A DNA stretch of 64,000 nt from Hasllibacter sp. MH4015 (GCF_020177575.1 NZ_JAHTBK010000001.1:1054001-1118000), one strand, 5' to 3'. Positions 47,421 through 56,216 are shown, numbered from the stretch's first letter. Numbers and translations are program-made. Notes: generated from the letters alone by a model not told the origin.

Positions 47421-47990
47421 GTGCCAGTATTTCGTCTGCTTGTTCCCGCCATTTGCGGCGTCTGCCTTGCCCTGCCTGCCACCGCGCAAAGCGGATTGGA
47501 CCGGCTGGACCGGGCGATGGGGGTGCTCGATAACCGGGCGGCCACCCAGTATGAATTCTCCTCCCGCCTGCGCCCCGAAAGCGAAGAGACGCGCGGCCTG
47601 CCGCGTTACGAGGGCGGCTATGACGGCCCGTTCCTTGGCGTGGCGCAATCCGCCGCCCGGCGCCATGGCATTCCCGAGGACATCTTCCTGCGGCTCGTCC
47701 AGCAGGAAAGCGGCTGGAACACGGAGGCGTTGAGCCATGCGGGCGCCATCGGTCTGGCGCAGCTGATGCCCGACACGGCGCGGCTGCTTGGGGTCGATCC
47801 GACCGATCCGGTCGCCAACCTTGACGGTGGCGCGCGGTACCTTGCGCAGCAATATCGCCGGTTCGGCAACTGGCGGCTGGCGCTTGCGGCCTACAATGCG
47901 GGGCCCGAGGCGGTGGAGCGCCACGATGGCGTGCCGCCTTATGCCGAAACCCAGCATTATGTCCGCGTGATCCTTGGCACAAGAAGCTGA
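47421..47990 (+). CDS. Lytic transglycosylase (SLT domain)
   Basis: 189 residues from GTG 47421 with a signal peptide (LLVPAICGVCLALPATAQ). The SLT domain (~70-185) has the catalytic Glu96 in LRLVQQESGWNTEALSHAGA, then IGLAQLMPDTARLLGV, GGARYLAQQYRRFGNWRLAL and the closing AAYNAGPEAVERHDGVPPYA. It cuts peptidoglycan glycan strands to 1,6-anhydro ends in the periplasm. It overlaps the next gene by 17 bases. Confidence 0.93.
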   Translation: MPVFRLLVPAICGVCLALPATAQSGLDRLDRAMGVLDNRAATQYEFSSRLRPESEETRGLPRYEGGYDGPFLGVAQSAARRHGIPEDIFLRLVQQESGWNTEALSHAGAIGLAQLMPDTARLLGVDPTDPVANLDGGARYLAQQYRRFGNWRLALAAYNAGPEAVERHDGVPPYAETQHYVRVILGTRS

Positions 47991-48576
47991 GCCCGGCGGG
48001 CCGGACGGCCCCGGGCAGGAACCGGACCCGCAGCCGATCAACCTCGACTGGGCGTTGCGGGTACTGGAAGGGGTCATCTTCTGCTGCCTGTCGGCACTGG
48101 TTCTGTTCTGGGTGGGCGACCGGGTGCGGAGCCTCGATTTCGATCCGTTTGTCCTGACCCCCTGCACCGGGGCGGACTGCGAAACCTATGACGGGCCAAG
48201 CGCGGCGCGGCCCTATAACCAGTTCACCAATATTCTGGAGCCCCGCCGCGTCACGACCTTCGCGCACGCCGATCTCTGCCGCTTGGTGGGCGACTTCGTT
48301 GAGACCTACGGCGCGGAGGCCGACGGCGTCGATCTGGTCCTGACCCTGATCGTGGAGCGGGGCACAATCGTTCTGACCCCCGCCGAGGACGGGGTCCTTG
48401 TCGCGTCGCCCGGCCCGGCCAATGATACTTGGGACGACGTGCTGCGCGACGCCCTGCACTTCGCGCCCGCGCGCGGCTGCCACCCAATCAATTACAGGCC
48501 GGTCTTCTGGCCGCTTTTGTTCAGTTGGATGCTGTTGATGGGATTGCGGTTCTACCGCAAGAGCGCCGGGACGTAG
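47974..48576 (+). CDS. Two-span membrane protein of unknown function
   Basis: 200 residues, with a likely TTG start at 47974 that overlaps the transglycosylase stop by 17 bases (coupled translation). A Pro/Gly-rich acidic start leads to a helix (~32-48, LEGVIFCCLSALVLFWVGDR). A periplasmic domain holds four Cys (TPCTGADCETYD, HADLCRLVG, RGCHPIN), and a second helix (~175-192, WPLLFSWMLLMGLRFYR) follows. The paired Cys suggest disulfides. The family is not recognised; the start codon is the weakest point. Confidence 0.7.
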   Translation: MAQEAEPGGPDGPGQEPDPQPINLDWALRVLEGVIFCCLSALVLFWVGDRVRSLDFDPFVLTPCTGADCETYDGPSAARPYNQFTNILEPRRVTTFAHADLCRLVGDFVETYGAEADGVDLVLTLIVERGTIVLTPAEDGVLVASPGPANDTWDDVLRDALHFAPARGCHPINYRPVFWPLLFSWMLLMGLRFYRKSAGT

Positions 48577-48587
48577 GCGGACCTGCC

Positions 48588-48806
48588 CTAGGGCGCTTCG
48601 GCGTTCAGGGCCACGAGGCGCGCCTTGAGCTCTTTCGCGACGGGATCATTCGCCTCCAGCGCATGGACGTAGGCGTGGGTGAGGTAGAACGCCTCCGACA
48701 CCGGATTCGTGTCGGCGGCTTCCCTGTAGAGCGCGATCACCTCTGACCAATCCCCCGACCGCTCCGCCAGGGCGATGGCGGCGTGCAGCTTTGCATCGTC
48801 CGCCAA
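48588..48806 (-). CDS. Small TPR-like hypothetical protein
   Basis: 72 residues, predicted from a TTG at 48806 six bases after the Rieske gene's stop. Helical, with one TPR-like pair (HAAIALAERSGDWSEVIALY, SEAFYLTHAYVHALEANDPV). No signal peptide. It probably forms a two-gene unit with the oxygenase. Start and expression are inferred from position. Confidence 0.6.
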   Translation of the reverse strand: MADDAKLHAAIALAERSGDWSEVIALYREAADTNPVSEAFYLTHAYVHALEANDPVAKELKARLVALNAEAP

Positions 48807-48812
48807 GGTGCG

Positions 48813-49958
48813 TCAGGCCCCGGCCGCGTCGATCCGGCTGGCGATCCAGGCGTGGAACAGATGCGTCGGCCCGTCCATCGCGGGGGAGAAGCGGCCCCCG
48901 TCAAAGCCCGACGCGGCGCGTCCACGCTGCATGCCTTCGACCACGAAGATATCCTCCTCGAACACGCTTCTCCATTGGGCGGAATTGGTCGCGCGCAGGG
49001 CGTCGTCGGTCTCGGGCGTGGGATAGTAGATATGGACATGCTCCCGGGTGCAGTCATGGGCGACCGGTTCCAGCACGATGGCGTAGGCATGGTCGCGGTG
49101 CACGCCGAGAAGCACGTTGGGGTAGAGCGCGATATACTCCGCGCCCGCGTCCCAATGGTCGCTCAGCCCCGCGAAATCGGGGAAGGTCTTGCCATCCTCG
49201 CCGATCAACTGGCGATAGACATAGGTGCCCTGGCCGGAAAACTGGCCCGGCGCCTCGATATGGTAGTGATCTTCCAGCCGCGAATAGGTGTTGAGCGACG
49301 GATGCACCCAGGGCAGGTGATAGCTTTCGCAGTAATTCTCCACCGCGAGCTTCCAGTTGGTCGCGACCTCCAGGGTGAAGCTGCTGTCGGCACCGCCGTG
49401 ATACTGGGGCTGTTCGAATTCCGCCCACCGTTTCAGCAGGTCGGCGTGCAGCTCTTCAAAGGCCGGTGCGTCGCCGGAAAGATTTATGAACACCACATCA
49501 CGCCAGATATGGCTGCGCACCTCGCTCAGGCCGAGGGTGGCGCGGTCGATCCCCGCATGGGCGTTCTGGCCCGGCCCGCCGACATGGGGCGTGGCCACAA
49601 GGCGACCGGACTTGGAATAGCACCACGAATGGTAGGGGCAGCGGATAGCGCCTTCGATCCGGCGCGGTTCTTCCACAAGGATCATGCCCCGGTGGCGGCA
49701 GATGTTGAAAAAGACGCGGATCGTCCCGTCTTCGTCCCGCAAAAGCAAGAGCGGCTGACCCAGGAATTCGATCGGCTTGGCATCGCCGGGTTCCGGCACG
49801 TCGGCGCCGACGGCCAGCGCGGCCCATGTCGTCTCCAACACCGCGCGGTTTTCGGCGGCGATGGTGGCGGGGTCCGTGTAATGGGCGTTGGGCAGGCCGC
49901 GGGCGCGGTCGATGGGGGCCATCACATCGGCCAGCGGGCGCATCAGATCGTCGGGCAT
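48813..49958 (-). CDS. Rieske-type ring-hydroxylating oxygenase alpha subunit
   Basis: 381 residues from ATG 49958. The Rieske [2Fe-2S] ligands are Cys87/His89 (NICRHRGMI) and Cys107/His110 (RCPYHSWCY). The mononuclear iron site is in ENYCESYHLPWVHPSLNTYS, with His214 and His219. The SRPBCC catalytic domain continues to the end. This group includes choline, glycine-betaine and carnitine monooxygenases as well as aromatic dioxygenases; the substrate cannot be read from sequence. No reductase or ferredoxin gene is adjacent. Its start lies 119 bp from the ECF sigma gene stop. Confidence 0.9.
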   Translation of the reverse strand: MPDDLMRPLADVMAPIDRARGLPNAHYTDPATIAAENRAVLETTWAALAVGADVPEPGDAKPIEFLGQPLLLLRDEDGTIRVFFNICRHRGMILVEEPRRIEGAIRCPYHSWCYSKSGRLVATPHVGGPGQNAHAGIDRATLGLSEVRSHIWRDVVFINLSGDAPAFEELHADLLKRWAEFEQPQYHGGADSSFTLEVATNWKLAVENYCESYHLPWVHPSLNTYSRLEDHYHIEAPGQFSGQGTYVYRQLIGEDGKTFPDFAGLSDHWDAGAEYIALYPNVLLGVHRDHAYAIVLEPVAHDCTREHVHIYYPTPETDDALRATNSAQWRSVFEEDIFVVEGMQRGRAASGFDGGRFSPAMDGPTHLFHAWIASRIDAAGA

Positions 49959-50077
49959 CGGGCAACTCCGTCCAAACCTATGGACCGGATCGTGGCGCAG
50001 TTCCGCCGGGCGCGTCTTGCCGCACAGCGACATATCCTTTTCCCATCAAGACATGGGCCGGGGGCGACGAGGCGGGC

Positions 50078-50659
50078 TCAGCTGCCGCCCAGAAGGTCCG
50101 TGACCGGCGCGCCGGGGGGCAGGTCCAGCGCCTCGCGCATCGCCGCGCGCCCGCGCGCAAGCCTTGAGGTGACGGTGCCAAGGGGCAGGCCGGTCTTCTT
50201 GGCAATCTCCGCATAGCTCAACCCGTCCATCGCGCGCATCCGCAAGAGCCGCTGCTGATCCGCCGGCAGATCGTCAAGCGCGGCCAGGGCTTCGGCACAG
50301 CCAAGACGTGTGGCGGCGTCAGAACCGCGCGGTGCCGGGAAATCCTCATCCTCCGCCTCCAGGGGCGGCGCGATGGAGAACCGCGCGAAGGCCCGGTGGC
50401 GCAGGGTGGCAAAGGCATAGGCGCGCAAATCCTCGATCGGGGCGGCATCGGAGGCGGCCTCCGCCGCCATGGCCATGCGCGACCAGACCCGCAGGAGCGT
50501 GTCTTGCACCAGGTCATCGGCATCCTGGGCGGAGCGGGTCAGGCGACGGGCGGAGGCCCTGAGATCGGACAGCAGGGCCGCGAAGATGCGGGATTGGGGC
50601 AGGGGGCCTGCCTTTTCTTCATCCTTGAGCGGAAGCGCGGGGGCGGAGGGACGGGGCAT
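50078..50659 (-). CDS. ECF-type RNA polymerase sigma factor
   Basis: 193 residues from ATG 50659. Region 2 (~40-65) has SAQDADDLVQDTLLRVWSRM, and region 4 (~130-180) has LPADQQRLLRMRAMDGLSYA and an H-T-H (EIAKKTGLPLGTVTSRLARG). Region 3 is absent, as in ECF factors. No anti-sigma factor is adjacent. It is divergent from a secreted EF-hand protein across 327 bp, a layout that could place the EF-hand gene under its control. Confidence 0.88.
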   Translation of the reverse strand: MPRPSAPALPLKDEEKAGPLPQSRIFAALLSDLRASARRLTRSAQDADDLVQDTLLRVWSRMAMAAEAASDAAPIEDLRAYAFATLRHRAFARFSIAPPLEAEDEDFPAPRGSDAATRLGCAEALAALDDLPADQQRLLRMRAMDGLSYAEIAKKTGLPLGTVTSRLARGRAAMREALDLPPGAPVTDLLGGS

Positions 50660-50986
50660 GGGACCTCGGGGGGGCGAAGGGGAACATTCCGTGAGTGATC
50701 GAAACGCTGCGCCCGCCGTCCGCCTTGCCGCAAGATGGCGGTTGACGCGTGGGCCGATCCGGGGGCCTTCCCGCCCATCGCGGGCGATGTCTTGCCGATC
50801 TGCGTTCCCCTCGGCGGGACGTCGCGGGGGACGTGCGCGTGATTGGGCGAGGTGCCGCCGATGGCACGGGCTGTCGTCGGTCGCAGGGACGAAACCACCC
50901 CCCGGACCGCTCTTCCCAAGTAGGCACCACGCCAATCCCGGCGAACCCGGTGCCTGACACGCAACCTTTATGGAGGGATAATTCCC
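50660..50986. other. Divergent intergenic region, ECF sigma / EF-hand
   Basis: 327 bp without a convincing gene; six-frame readings are compositionally unlike proteins. It contains GGAACATTCC at 50681-50690, a near-palindrome whose GGAAC resembles ECF -35 elements. An inverted repeat AGGCACC ... GGTGCCT (50921-50953) lies just ahead of the EF-hand gene. TGGAGGG precedes its ATG. Promoters for both flanking genes must be here, but none can be placed with confidence. Confidence 0.5.
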
Positions 50987-51256
50987 ATGCGATCCGAATT
51001 CGACAAACCGCGCCTTGGGGCGATCACACTTGCCACCGCCTTCGCTGTGCTTGTGGGGGGCGCAAGCCTTGCCATGGGGCAGGCCGAAAGCGTCGATGGT
51101 GACGGCGACGGTATGGTCAGCTTCGCAGAGCTTCTCGTGTTGATGCCTGCCCTGACCGAAGAGGAGTTCCAGGCGCTTGACGCGGATGCCGACGGCCTCC
51201 TGAGCGCGGACGAGATCGGCGCGGCGCAAGAAGCGGGCCTGATTCCGGCCGGCTGA
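50987..51256 (+). CDS. Secreted EF-hand calcium-binding protein
   Basis: 89 residues with a signal or anchor helix (ITLATAFAVLVGGASLAMGQ). Two complete 12-residue EF-hand loops follow: residues 37-48 (DGDGDGMVSFAE) and 65-76 (DADADGLLSADE), with ligands at positions 1, 3, 5, 9 and 12. It should bind two Ca2+ in the periplasm. It is alone on plus, divergent from an ECF sigma factor. Confidence 0.88.
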   Translation: MRSEFDKPRLGAITLATAFAVLVGGASLAMGQAESVDGDGDGMVSFAELLVLMPALTEEEFQALDADADGLLSADEIGAAQEAGLIPAG

Positions 51257-51260
51257 GTGC

Positions 51261-51335
51261 AGCGTCTTTCAAGCCGTCCGCCCCGGACCGGCTTGAGAGT
51301 GGGCGCGGGGGAGGGGCAGACGTCCCCCGCGTCTT
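51261..51335. terminator. Paired hairpins in the convergent gap after the EF-hand gene
   Basis: Two perfect 8-bp stems: TCAAGCCG (51269-51276) with CGGCTTGA (51289-51296), and GCGGGGGA (51305-51312) with TCCCCCGC (51323-51330). Flanking T-rich segments are short. They lie between two converging genes and probably end both transcripts. Confidence 0.55.
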
Positions 51336-51337
51336 CG

Positions 51338-51928
51338 TTATTCCGCCTGGTGCGGAAAAGGATCGGCAATGGGCCGATATCCCTCCGGTACATTTCTGTC
51401 GACACCGCGCGTTGCGGCCATGTAACTCGCCCGGCCAACCATGATGGTATTCAATACACCTTCTCGGACGGTGTCCGCTGACGCCGTTTCGATGGGCTGG
51501 TGGGTCACGAAGATCACGACACTATCCGTGCCTTCGATCTCATAACTCAGGTAATGGGCGAGGATCGTATCGGTGGCCACGAAGCGGCCCCGATCCGCAT
51601 AGGCGAAGCCGCCGGAGCCGAACCGCGCGACGATGTCTTCGGTCGTAGTCTCTCCAAACCGGATCCCGTCAATGGGGGTGTCGTGCGCGACCTCGGCGTT
51701 AATCCACATTTCTATGTAGAGGATTTCCCCGGTTTCCGCATCGCGGCTTGCGGTCAGGCCAATCTCGTCTTCGAGGGCCCAGATCGTAATCGCGAACGGC
51801 TCGACGATATGGGTGCCCAGGGGGTCCGGCGCGGTGTCCGGTATCAACTCACCGAGGGTCAGGCCGCCCAACGTCTGCGCCGACGCTGACCCGGCAAGAA
51901 CGGCAAAGATCAGCGCCGCAAGCCGCAT
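51338..51928 (-). CDS. Secreted protein of the ilv-operon family, last gene
   Basis: 196 residues with a signal peptide (ALIFAVLAGSASAQ). The mature start QTLGGLTLGELIPDTAPDPL and the mid motif GIRFGETTTEDIVARFGSGG echo the secreted proteins at 53794-54417 and 52545-53186. The remainder is beta-rich (LSYEIEGTDSVVIFVTHQPI). It begins 3 bases after ilvH, so it shares that transcript. No known domain is recognised. Confidence 0.75.
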   Translation of the reverse strand: MRLAALIFAVLAGSASAQTLGGLTLGELIPDTAPDPLGTHIVEPFAITIWALEDEIGLTASRDAETGEILYIEMWINAEVAHDTPIDGIRFGETTTEDIVARFGSGGFAYADRGRFVATDTILAHYLSYEIEGTDSVVIFVTHQPIETASADTVREGVLNTIMVGRASYMAATRGVDRNVPEGYRPIADPFPHQAE

Positions 51929-51931
51929 CGC

Positions 51932-52489
51932 TCAGAGACCGCGCGCAATCGCGGCCACGCCCGTCCGGGCCAGTTTCACATCGCCCAGGGGTCGCATCAA
52001 TTCGGTGAAGGCGTCGATCTTCTCGGGCATGCCGGTCAGCTCGAAGACGAAGCTTTCAAGGGTTGAATCGACCACGTTGCAGCGGAAGATCTCCGCGATG
52101 CGCAGCGCCTCCACCCGGTGTTCGCCCTTGGCGATGACCTTGATGAGCGCCAGTTCGCGGCTGACGAAGGGGCCTTCGACCGTCAGATCCGCGACCTCGT
52201 GGACCGGCACCATGCGCTCCAGCTGCATCTTGATCTGGTTGATGATCTGCGGCGTGCCGGAGGTAACGATGGTGATCCGCGACCGGTGTCCGCCATGGTC
52301 GACCTCGGCCACGGTCAGGCTCTCGATGTTGTAGCCCCGGCCCGAGAACAGGCCGATCACGCGCGCCAGCACGCCGGGTTCGTTTTCCACGAGGATGGCA
52401 AGCGTATGGGTCTCGATCTCGTCGGACATGTGCGAGCGCAGGTCATAGGCGGAATGGCTGGTGGAGCCTTCTTCGATCTTGAGGGGCAT
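51932..52489 (-). CDS. ilvH: Acetolactate synthase small (regulatory) subunit
   Basis: 185 residues from ATG 52489. The N-terminal ACT domain is THTLAILVENEPGVLARVIG, then LFSGRGYNIESLTVAEVDHG, which confers valine feedback. The C-terminal ALS_ss domain has ELALIKVIAKGEHRVEALRI and VDSTLESFVFELTGMPEKID. It is separated from ilvB by three secreted-protein genes instead of the usual direct adjacency. Confidence 0.97.
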   Translation of the reverse strand: MPLKIEEGSTSHSAYDLRSHMSDEIETHTLAILVENEPGVLARVIGLFSGRGYNIESLTVAEVDHGGHRSRITIVTSGTPQIINQIKMQLERMVPVHEVADLTVEGPFVSRELALIKVIAKGEHRVEALRIAEIFRCNVVDSTLESFVFELTGMPEKIDAFTELMRPLGDVKLARTGVAAIARGL

Positions 52490-52544
52490 GGGCAGGTCTC
52501 CTTTGCGGGCGGTCTTTGCCGCCGCAGGTCTCAAATGGCAAGGG

Positions 52545-53186
52545 TCAGGGCAGGAGCGGCGGGAACGCCTCCTCCAGCGGAACCGGGAAGAGGATCGGGT
52601 CGTCCCGCGCGTCGTCCAAGAAATCGGCGGGGCGGCGCAGGCTGTCGGCTTGCGACCAGAAGGTCAGGTTGGCCGCGACGAAGACCGTGTCAGCGAAGGC
52701 GTCCAACCTGTCGCCCGGTGCCACGTCCCGGTCCAGGGCGCGTTCGCCCGCAAAATCGAGAAACAGCACGAGGTCTGGCTGATCGGGTATGTCGTAGACA
52801 AGCGACAGGCGACCGGGCGCCAGTGGGTCGGCGAAGATCAGGCCCGGTGTCTCGATCCGGGCCGCGTCACCGCCCAGGCGGTCGACCACGTCGCGCAGCG
52901 TCATGGCGCGCAATTGAAGACCGCCCGTCTCCGGCGCGTCGGGCGCGTTCGGTGCGGCGAAGGTCGCCACGAATTGCACGCCGTCCTCGGGGGAATAATC
53001 GACCATCAAGCGTTGTTCGAACGGCAGGGGGTAGATCGCGCTGTATCCCTCGTCCGTCTGCAGCAGTTCAAGCGGTTCGCCGATCGGCCCAAGCGCCGAG
53101 GCGGGCATGCCGGGGCGCAGACCGCGGAAATCCTGCGCCGAGGCGGGCAAGGCGACCAACAGGCAAAGGGCAAGCGCGCGGATCAT
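52545..53186 (-). CDS. Secreted protein of the ilv-operon family
   Basis: 213 residues with a signal peptide (ALALCLLVALPASAQ). The mature start DFRGLRPGMPASALGPIGEP and the mid motif LRAMTLRDVVDRLGGDAARI align with its relatives at 53794-54417 and 51338-51928. No Cys and no recognised domain. The start overlaps the preceding gene by 4 bases, and it ends 55 bases before ilvH. Confidence 0.78.
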   Translation of the reverse strand: MIRALALCLLVALPASAQDFRGLRPGMPASALGPIGEPLELLQTDEGYSAIYPLPFEQRLMVDYSPEDGVQFVATFAAPNAPDAPETGGLQLRAMTLRDVVDRLGGDAARIETPGLIFADPLAPGRLSLVYDIPDQPDLVLFLDFAGERALDRDVAPGDRLDAFADTVFVAANLTFWSQADSLRRPADFLDDARDDPILFPVPLEEAFPPLLP

Positions 53187-53797
53187 GAGATCGGAACTCC
53201 GCAGGCCGGTTCGGGGGGAAGCTGCGGGAAATCGGCGTCGAAGCTTTCGAGCGCCACGAAAGGATGTTCGGGCAGCAGGTAGGGCGGCTCCCCATCCCTG
53301 AGGCCATAGCGGTCGCCCGGGAACACGCCGCCTTCGACCACGGTTTCAAAAAGGTCCCGCTCCGTGAAGCAATGGAAGCCGCCGGGATCGAATGGCCCGA
53401 ACGCGCCGGGCGCATATTCGTAACAGACCTGCGCGCCCGAGGTCGGCGTGTTGAACAGATCGCCGCTGTCCAGCCCGCCATCGCGCCCCTCGTCGCCCGA
53501 GCCGTCATTGCCGCGCTCCGCGACCTCCGCATCGGAATAGACGCCCCAGGTCCCCACGATGACGTCCTCGATCCCGTGGAACCACAGATAGGCCGTTCCG
53601 TCGCCCGCCGTGTATTCGATCTGGTTGCCGGAGGCGTCGTAGAAATGCACGGTTCGCCCGCACAGAAGGTCGAAGAGGGCATCGACGGCGCCCTGTGCAT
53701 TTGCCGGTGCTGAAAGGGCCAAGGCGGCCAGCGTCGCAGCGCCGGCACATCGCGAGAGACGCGCGGCAGCGGCCTTTGGTGCATCTGCGGCATTCAT
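53183..53797 (-). CDS. Secreted Cys-containing hypothetical protein in the ilv operon
   Basis: 204 residues with an extended signal (AATLALALSAPANA-like hydrophobic stretch at ~18-34). Mature Cys occur in LLCGRTVHFYD, AQVCYEYAPG, GFHCFTERD and PACGVPIS, so two disulfides are possible. HFYDASGNQIEYTAGDGTAY and LWFHGIEDVIVGTWGVYSD suggest a beta-sandwich. It differs from the other three secreted proteins around it. It is coupled by 4-base overlaps on both sides. Family not recognised. Confidence 0.75.
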   Translation of the reverse strand: MNAADAPKAAAARLSRCAGAATLAALALSAPANAQGAVDALFDLLCGRTVHFYDASGNQIEYTAGDGTAYLWFHGIEDVIVGTWGVYSDAEVAERGNDGSGDEGRDGGLDSGDLFNTPTSGAQVCYEYAPGAFGPFDPGGFHCFTERDLFETVVEGGVFPGDRYGLRDGEPPYLLPEHPFVALESFDADFPQLPPEPACGVPIS

Positions 53798-54417
53798 TCG
53801 TTCAAAAGATCCCTGATAGAGCGCCCCATCCGGCGCTGTTCGGCTCCGTTGAGCGTGTGGAGGTCGAGTGACTGGCCCGCTACGGACATGGACATCACCA
53901 TGATGGCCGACAAGACCGCCTCATCCGGGACGTAAGTCGAAAGCTGATCTTCGGGCAGGGTGTCCGCCGTGAAGGTCAGCTGCAGATATTCGCGCGGGAC
54001 GCCCGCGACCGGCCATGTAACCCGCCAGGACCATTGATCATCGACGGGCAACATCAGTGTATGGGCCATGTCCAACGCCGCTCGCCCGCCAACGTGTGCA
54101 AGGAGGTCGTTGACGGTGGTTGCGCCAATCTCGATGCCGGCCTCACTACGATATGTCTCCGCGCGCATGGCGAGGGTTTCTCCGTTTGGGGCGATCCAGA
54201 CCCGCACGCTAAGTGCGAGCGCCTCTGCGCCACCACTGATCTCGTAGTCCCGAACGCGGACGCCTTGCGCCGTGGTGATGTCGCTTTCCGGATCGCCGAG
54301 AACAACATCGACGAGATTGACATCAGCCCCCACGGTCAGCCCGCGAAACGGATCGGCCTGCCCGACAATCGGGAGACAGGCCAGACCCGCCGACAGGAAA
54401 GCTGCGGGTGTCTTCAC
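53794..54417 (-). CDS. Secreted protein of the ilv-operon family, first member
   Basis: 207 residues with a signal peptide (AAFLSAGLACLPIVGQA). The mature start DPFRGLTVGADVNLVDVVLG and the mid motif GATTVNDLLAHVGGRAALDM define the pattern shared with 52545-53186 and 51338-51928. The ATG overlaps the ilvB stop by 4 bases, so it is translated directly behind acetolactate synthase. No known domain is recognised. Confidence 0.78.
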   Translation of the reverse strand: MKTPAAFLSAGLACLPIVGQADPFRGLTVGADVNLVDVVLGDPESDITTAQGVRVRDYEISGGAEALALSVRVWIAPNGETLAMRAETYRSEAGIEIGATTVNDLLAHVGGRAALDMAHTLMLPVDDQWSWRVTWPVAGVPREYLQLTFTADTLPEDQLSTYVPDEAVLSAIMVMSMSVAGQSLDLHTLNGAEQRRMGRSIRDLLNE

Positions 54418-56171
54418 ACCAGAACCCCGCCGCCCGCGTCGATAACGCCCTGCGTCTCGGCCTCTCCCAGGAGCATCTCGTTATGGGCCTTGCCGGACGG
54501 GATCATCGGGAAGCAGTTCTCGTGCTTCTCCACCAGGCAATCGAAGATCACCGGGCCGTCGTAGGCCAGCATCTCCATGATCGCGTCGTCCAGATCGGCG
54601 GGGTCGGAGCATAGGATGCCCTTCGCGCCGAACGCTTCGGCCAGCTTGACGAAATCGGGCAGCGCCTCGGACCAGCTTTCCGAATACCGCTCTCCGTGGA
54701 GCAGTTCCTGCCATTGGCGGACCATGCCGAGGCGCTCGTTGTTGAGGATGAATTGCTTGACCGGCAGGCGGTATTGCACCGCCGTTCCCATCTCCTGCAT
54801 GTTCATCAGCCAGCTCGCCTCACCGGCCACGTTGATGACCAGCGCATCCGGATGGGCCACCTGCACGCCGACCGAAGCCGGGAAGCCGTAGCCCATTGTG
54901 CCAAGGCCGCCGGAGGTCATCCAGCGATTCGGATCATCGAAGCCCATGAATTGCGCGGCCCACATCTGGTGCTGGCCCACCTCGGTCGTGATGTAGCGCG
55001 CCTTGTGGTCCTTGGTCAGCGCTTCCAACCGCTCCAGGGCGTATTGCGGTTTGATCGTCTTGCCTTCCTGCGTGTAATTCAGGCAGCGCACGGCCTTCCA
55101 TGCCTCGATCTGGGTCCACCACGTCTGCACCGCGGCGGAATTGGACGTGCGCCCGCGCGCCTTCCACACCCGCAGCAGATCCTCCAACACATGCGCCACA
55201 TCGCCGATGATTGGGAAATCGGCATGGATCACCTTGTTGATGGATGACGGGTCGATGTCGATATGGGCCTTGATCGAATTCGGGCTGAAATCCGCGATGC
55301 GGCCCGTGATGCGGTCGTCGAACCGCGCGCCGATATTGATCATCAGATCGCAGCCATGCATCGCCAGGTTGGCCTCGTAGGTGCCGTGCATCCCCAACAT
55401 GCCGAGCCATTTGTCGCCGGAGGCGGGGTAGGCGCCCAGACCCATGAGGGTGGAGGTGATCGGGAAGCCCGTCGCGTCCACCAATTCACGCAGCAGCGCG
55501 CTGGCCTTGTCGCCGGAATTGATGACGCCGCCGCCGGTATAGAAAACCGGGCGCTCGGCCTGTTCCATCGCCTCCACCAGCGCGGTGATGACCTCGATAT
55601 CGCCTTTCATCTTGGGCTGGTAATGGCTGACGCGCGCCTTGGGTTTGGTCGTGTAGCTGCCGGTCGCAAACTGCACATCCTTGGGGATGTCGACCAGAAC
55701 CGGGCCGGGACGCCCGGACGTGGCGATATGGAACGCCTGGTGGATCGTGTCGGACAGCGCGTCGGTCTCCTTCACCAGCCAGTTCATCTTGGTGCAGGGT
55801 CGCGTGATGCCGACCGTATCGGCCTCCTGAAACGCGTCCGAGCCGATCATGAAGGTGGGCACCTGGCCCGTCAGGCAGACAATCGGGATCGAGTCCATCA
55901 GTGCATCGGTCAGGCCGGTGACGGCATTGGTCGCGCCCGGCCCGGACGTCACAAGAACCACGCCGGGCTTGCCGGTGGACCGCGCATACCCCTCGGCCGC
56001 GTGGACCGCACCCTGTTCGTGGCGCACCAGGATGTGCCGGATCGCGTTTTGCTGGAAAATCTCGTCGTAAATCGGAAGGACCGCACCGCCGGGATAGCCA
56101 AATACCGTGTCGACGCCCTGTTCCTTCAGGGCCTCGACGATCATCTTCGCTCCGGTCATTTGCTCTGACAT
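54414..56171 (-). CDS. ilvB: Acetolactate synthase large (catalytic) subunit
   Basis: Thiamine-diphosphate enzyme making acetolactate or acetohydroxybutyrate, the first common step to Val, Leu and Ile. 585 residues from ATG 56171. VDTVFGYPGGAVLPIYDEIF, RHEQGAVHAAEGYARSTGKP (catalytic Glu) and SGPGATN are in the N-terminal domain. The ThDP/Mg motif lies in VAGEASWLMNMQEMGTAVQY, slightly unusual because GDG is replaced by GEA-type residues. It is preceded by an attenuator (56217-56320) and followed by a coupled secreted-protein gene. Confidence 0.96.
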   Translation of the reverse strand: MSEQMTGAKMIVEALKEQGVDTVFGYPGGAVLPIYDEIFQQNAIRHILVRHEQGAVHAAEGYARSTGKPGVVLVTSGPGATNAVTGLTDALMDSIPIVCLTGQVPTFMIGSDAFQEADTVGITRPCTKMNWLVKETDALSDTIHQAFHIATSGRPGPVLVDIPKDVQFATGSYTTKPKARVSHYQPKMKGDIEVITALVEAMEQAERPVFYTGGGVINSGDKASALLRELVDATGFPITSTLMGLGAYPASGDKWLGMLGMHGTYEANLAMHGCDLMINIGARFDDRITGRIADFSPNSIKAHIDIDPSSINKVIHADFPIIGDVAHVLEDLLRVWKARGRTSNSAAVQTWWTQIEAWKAVRCLNYTQEGKTIKPQYALERLEALTKDHKARYITTEVGQHQMWAAQFMGFDDPNRWMTSGGLGTMGYGFPASVGVQVAHPDALVINVAGEASWLMNMQEMGTAVQYRLPVKQFILNNERLGMVRQWQELLHGERYSESWSEALPDFVKLAEAFGAKGILCSDPADLDDAIMEMLAYDGPVIFDCLVEKHENCFPMIPSGKAHNEMLLGEAETQGVIDAGGGVLV

Positions 56172-56216
56172 TGCGCTTGGTCCTTCTCTTCGCGCTTCAC
56201 CGTTCGTCTGCGACAC

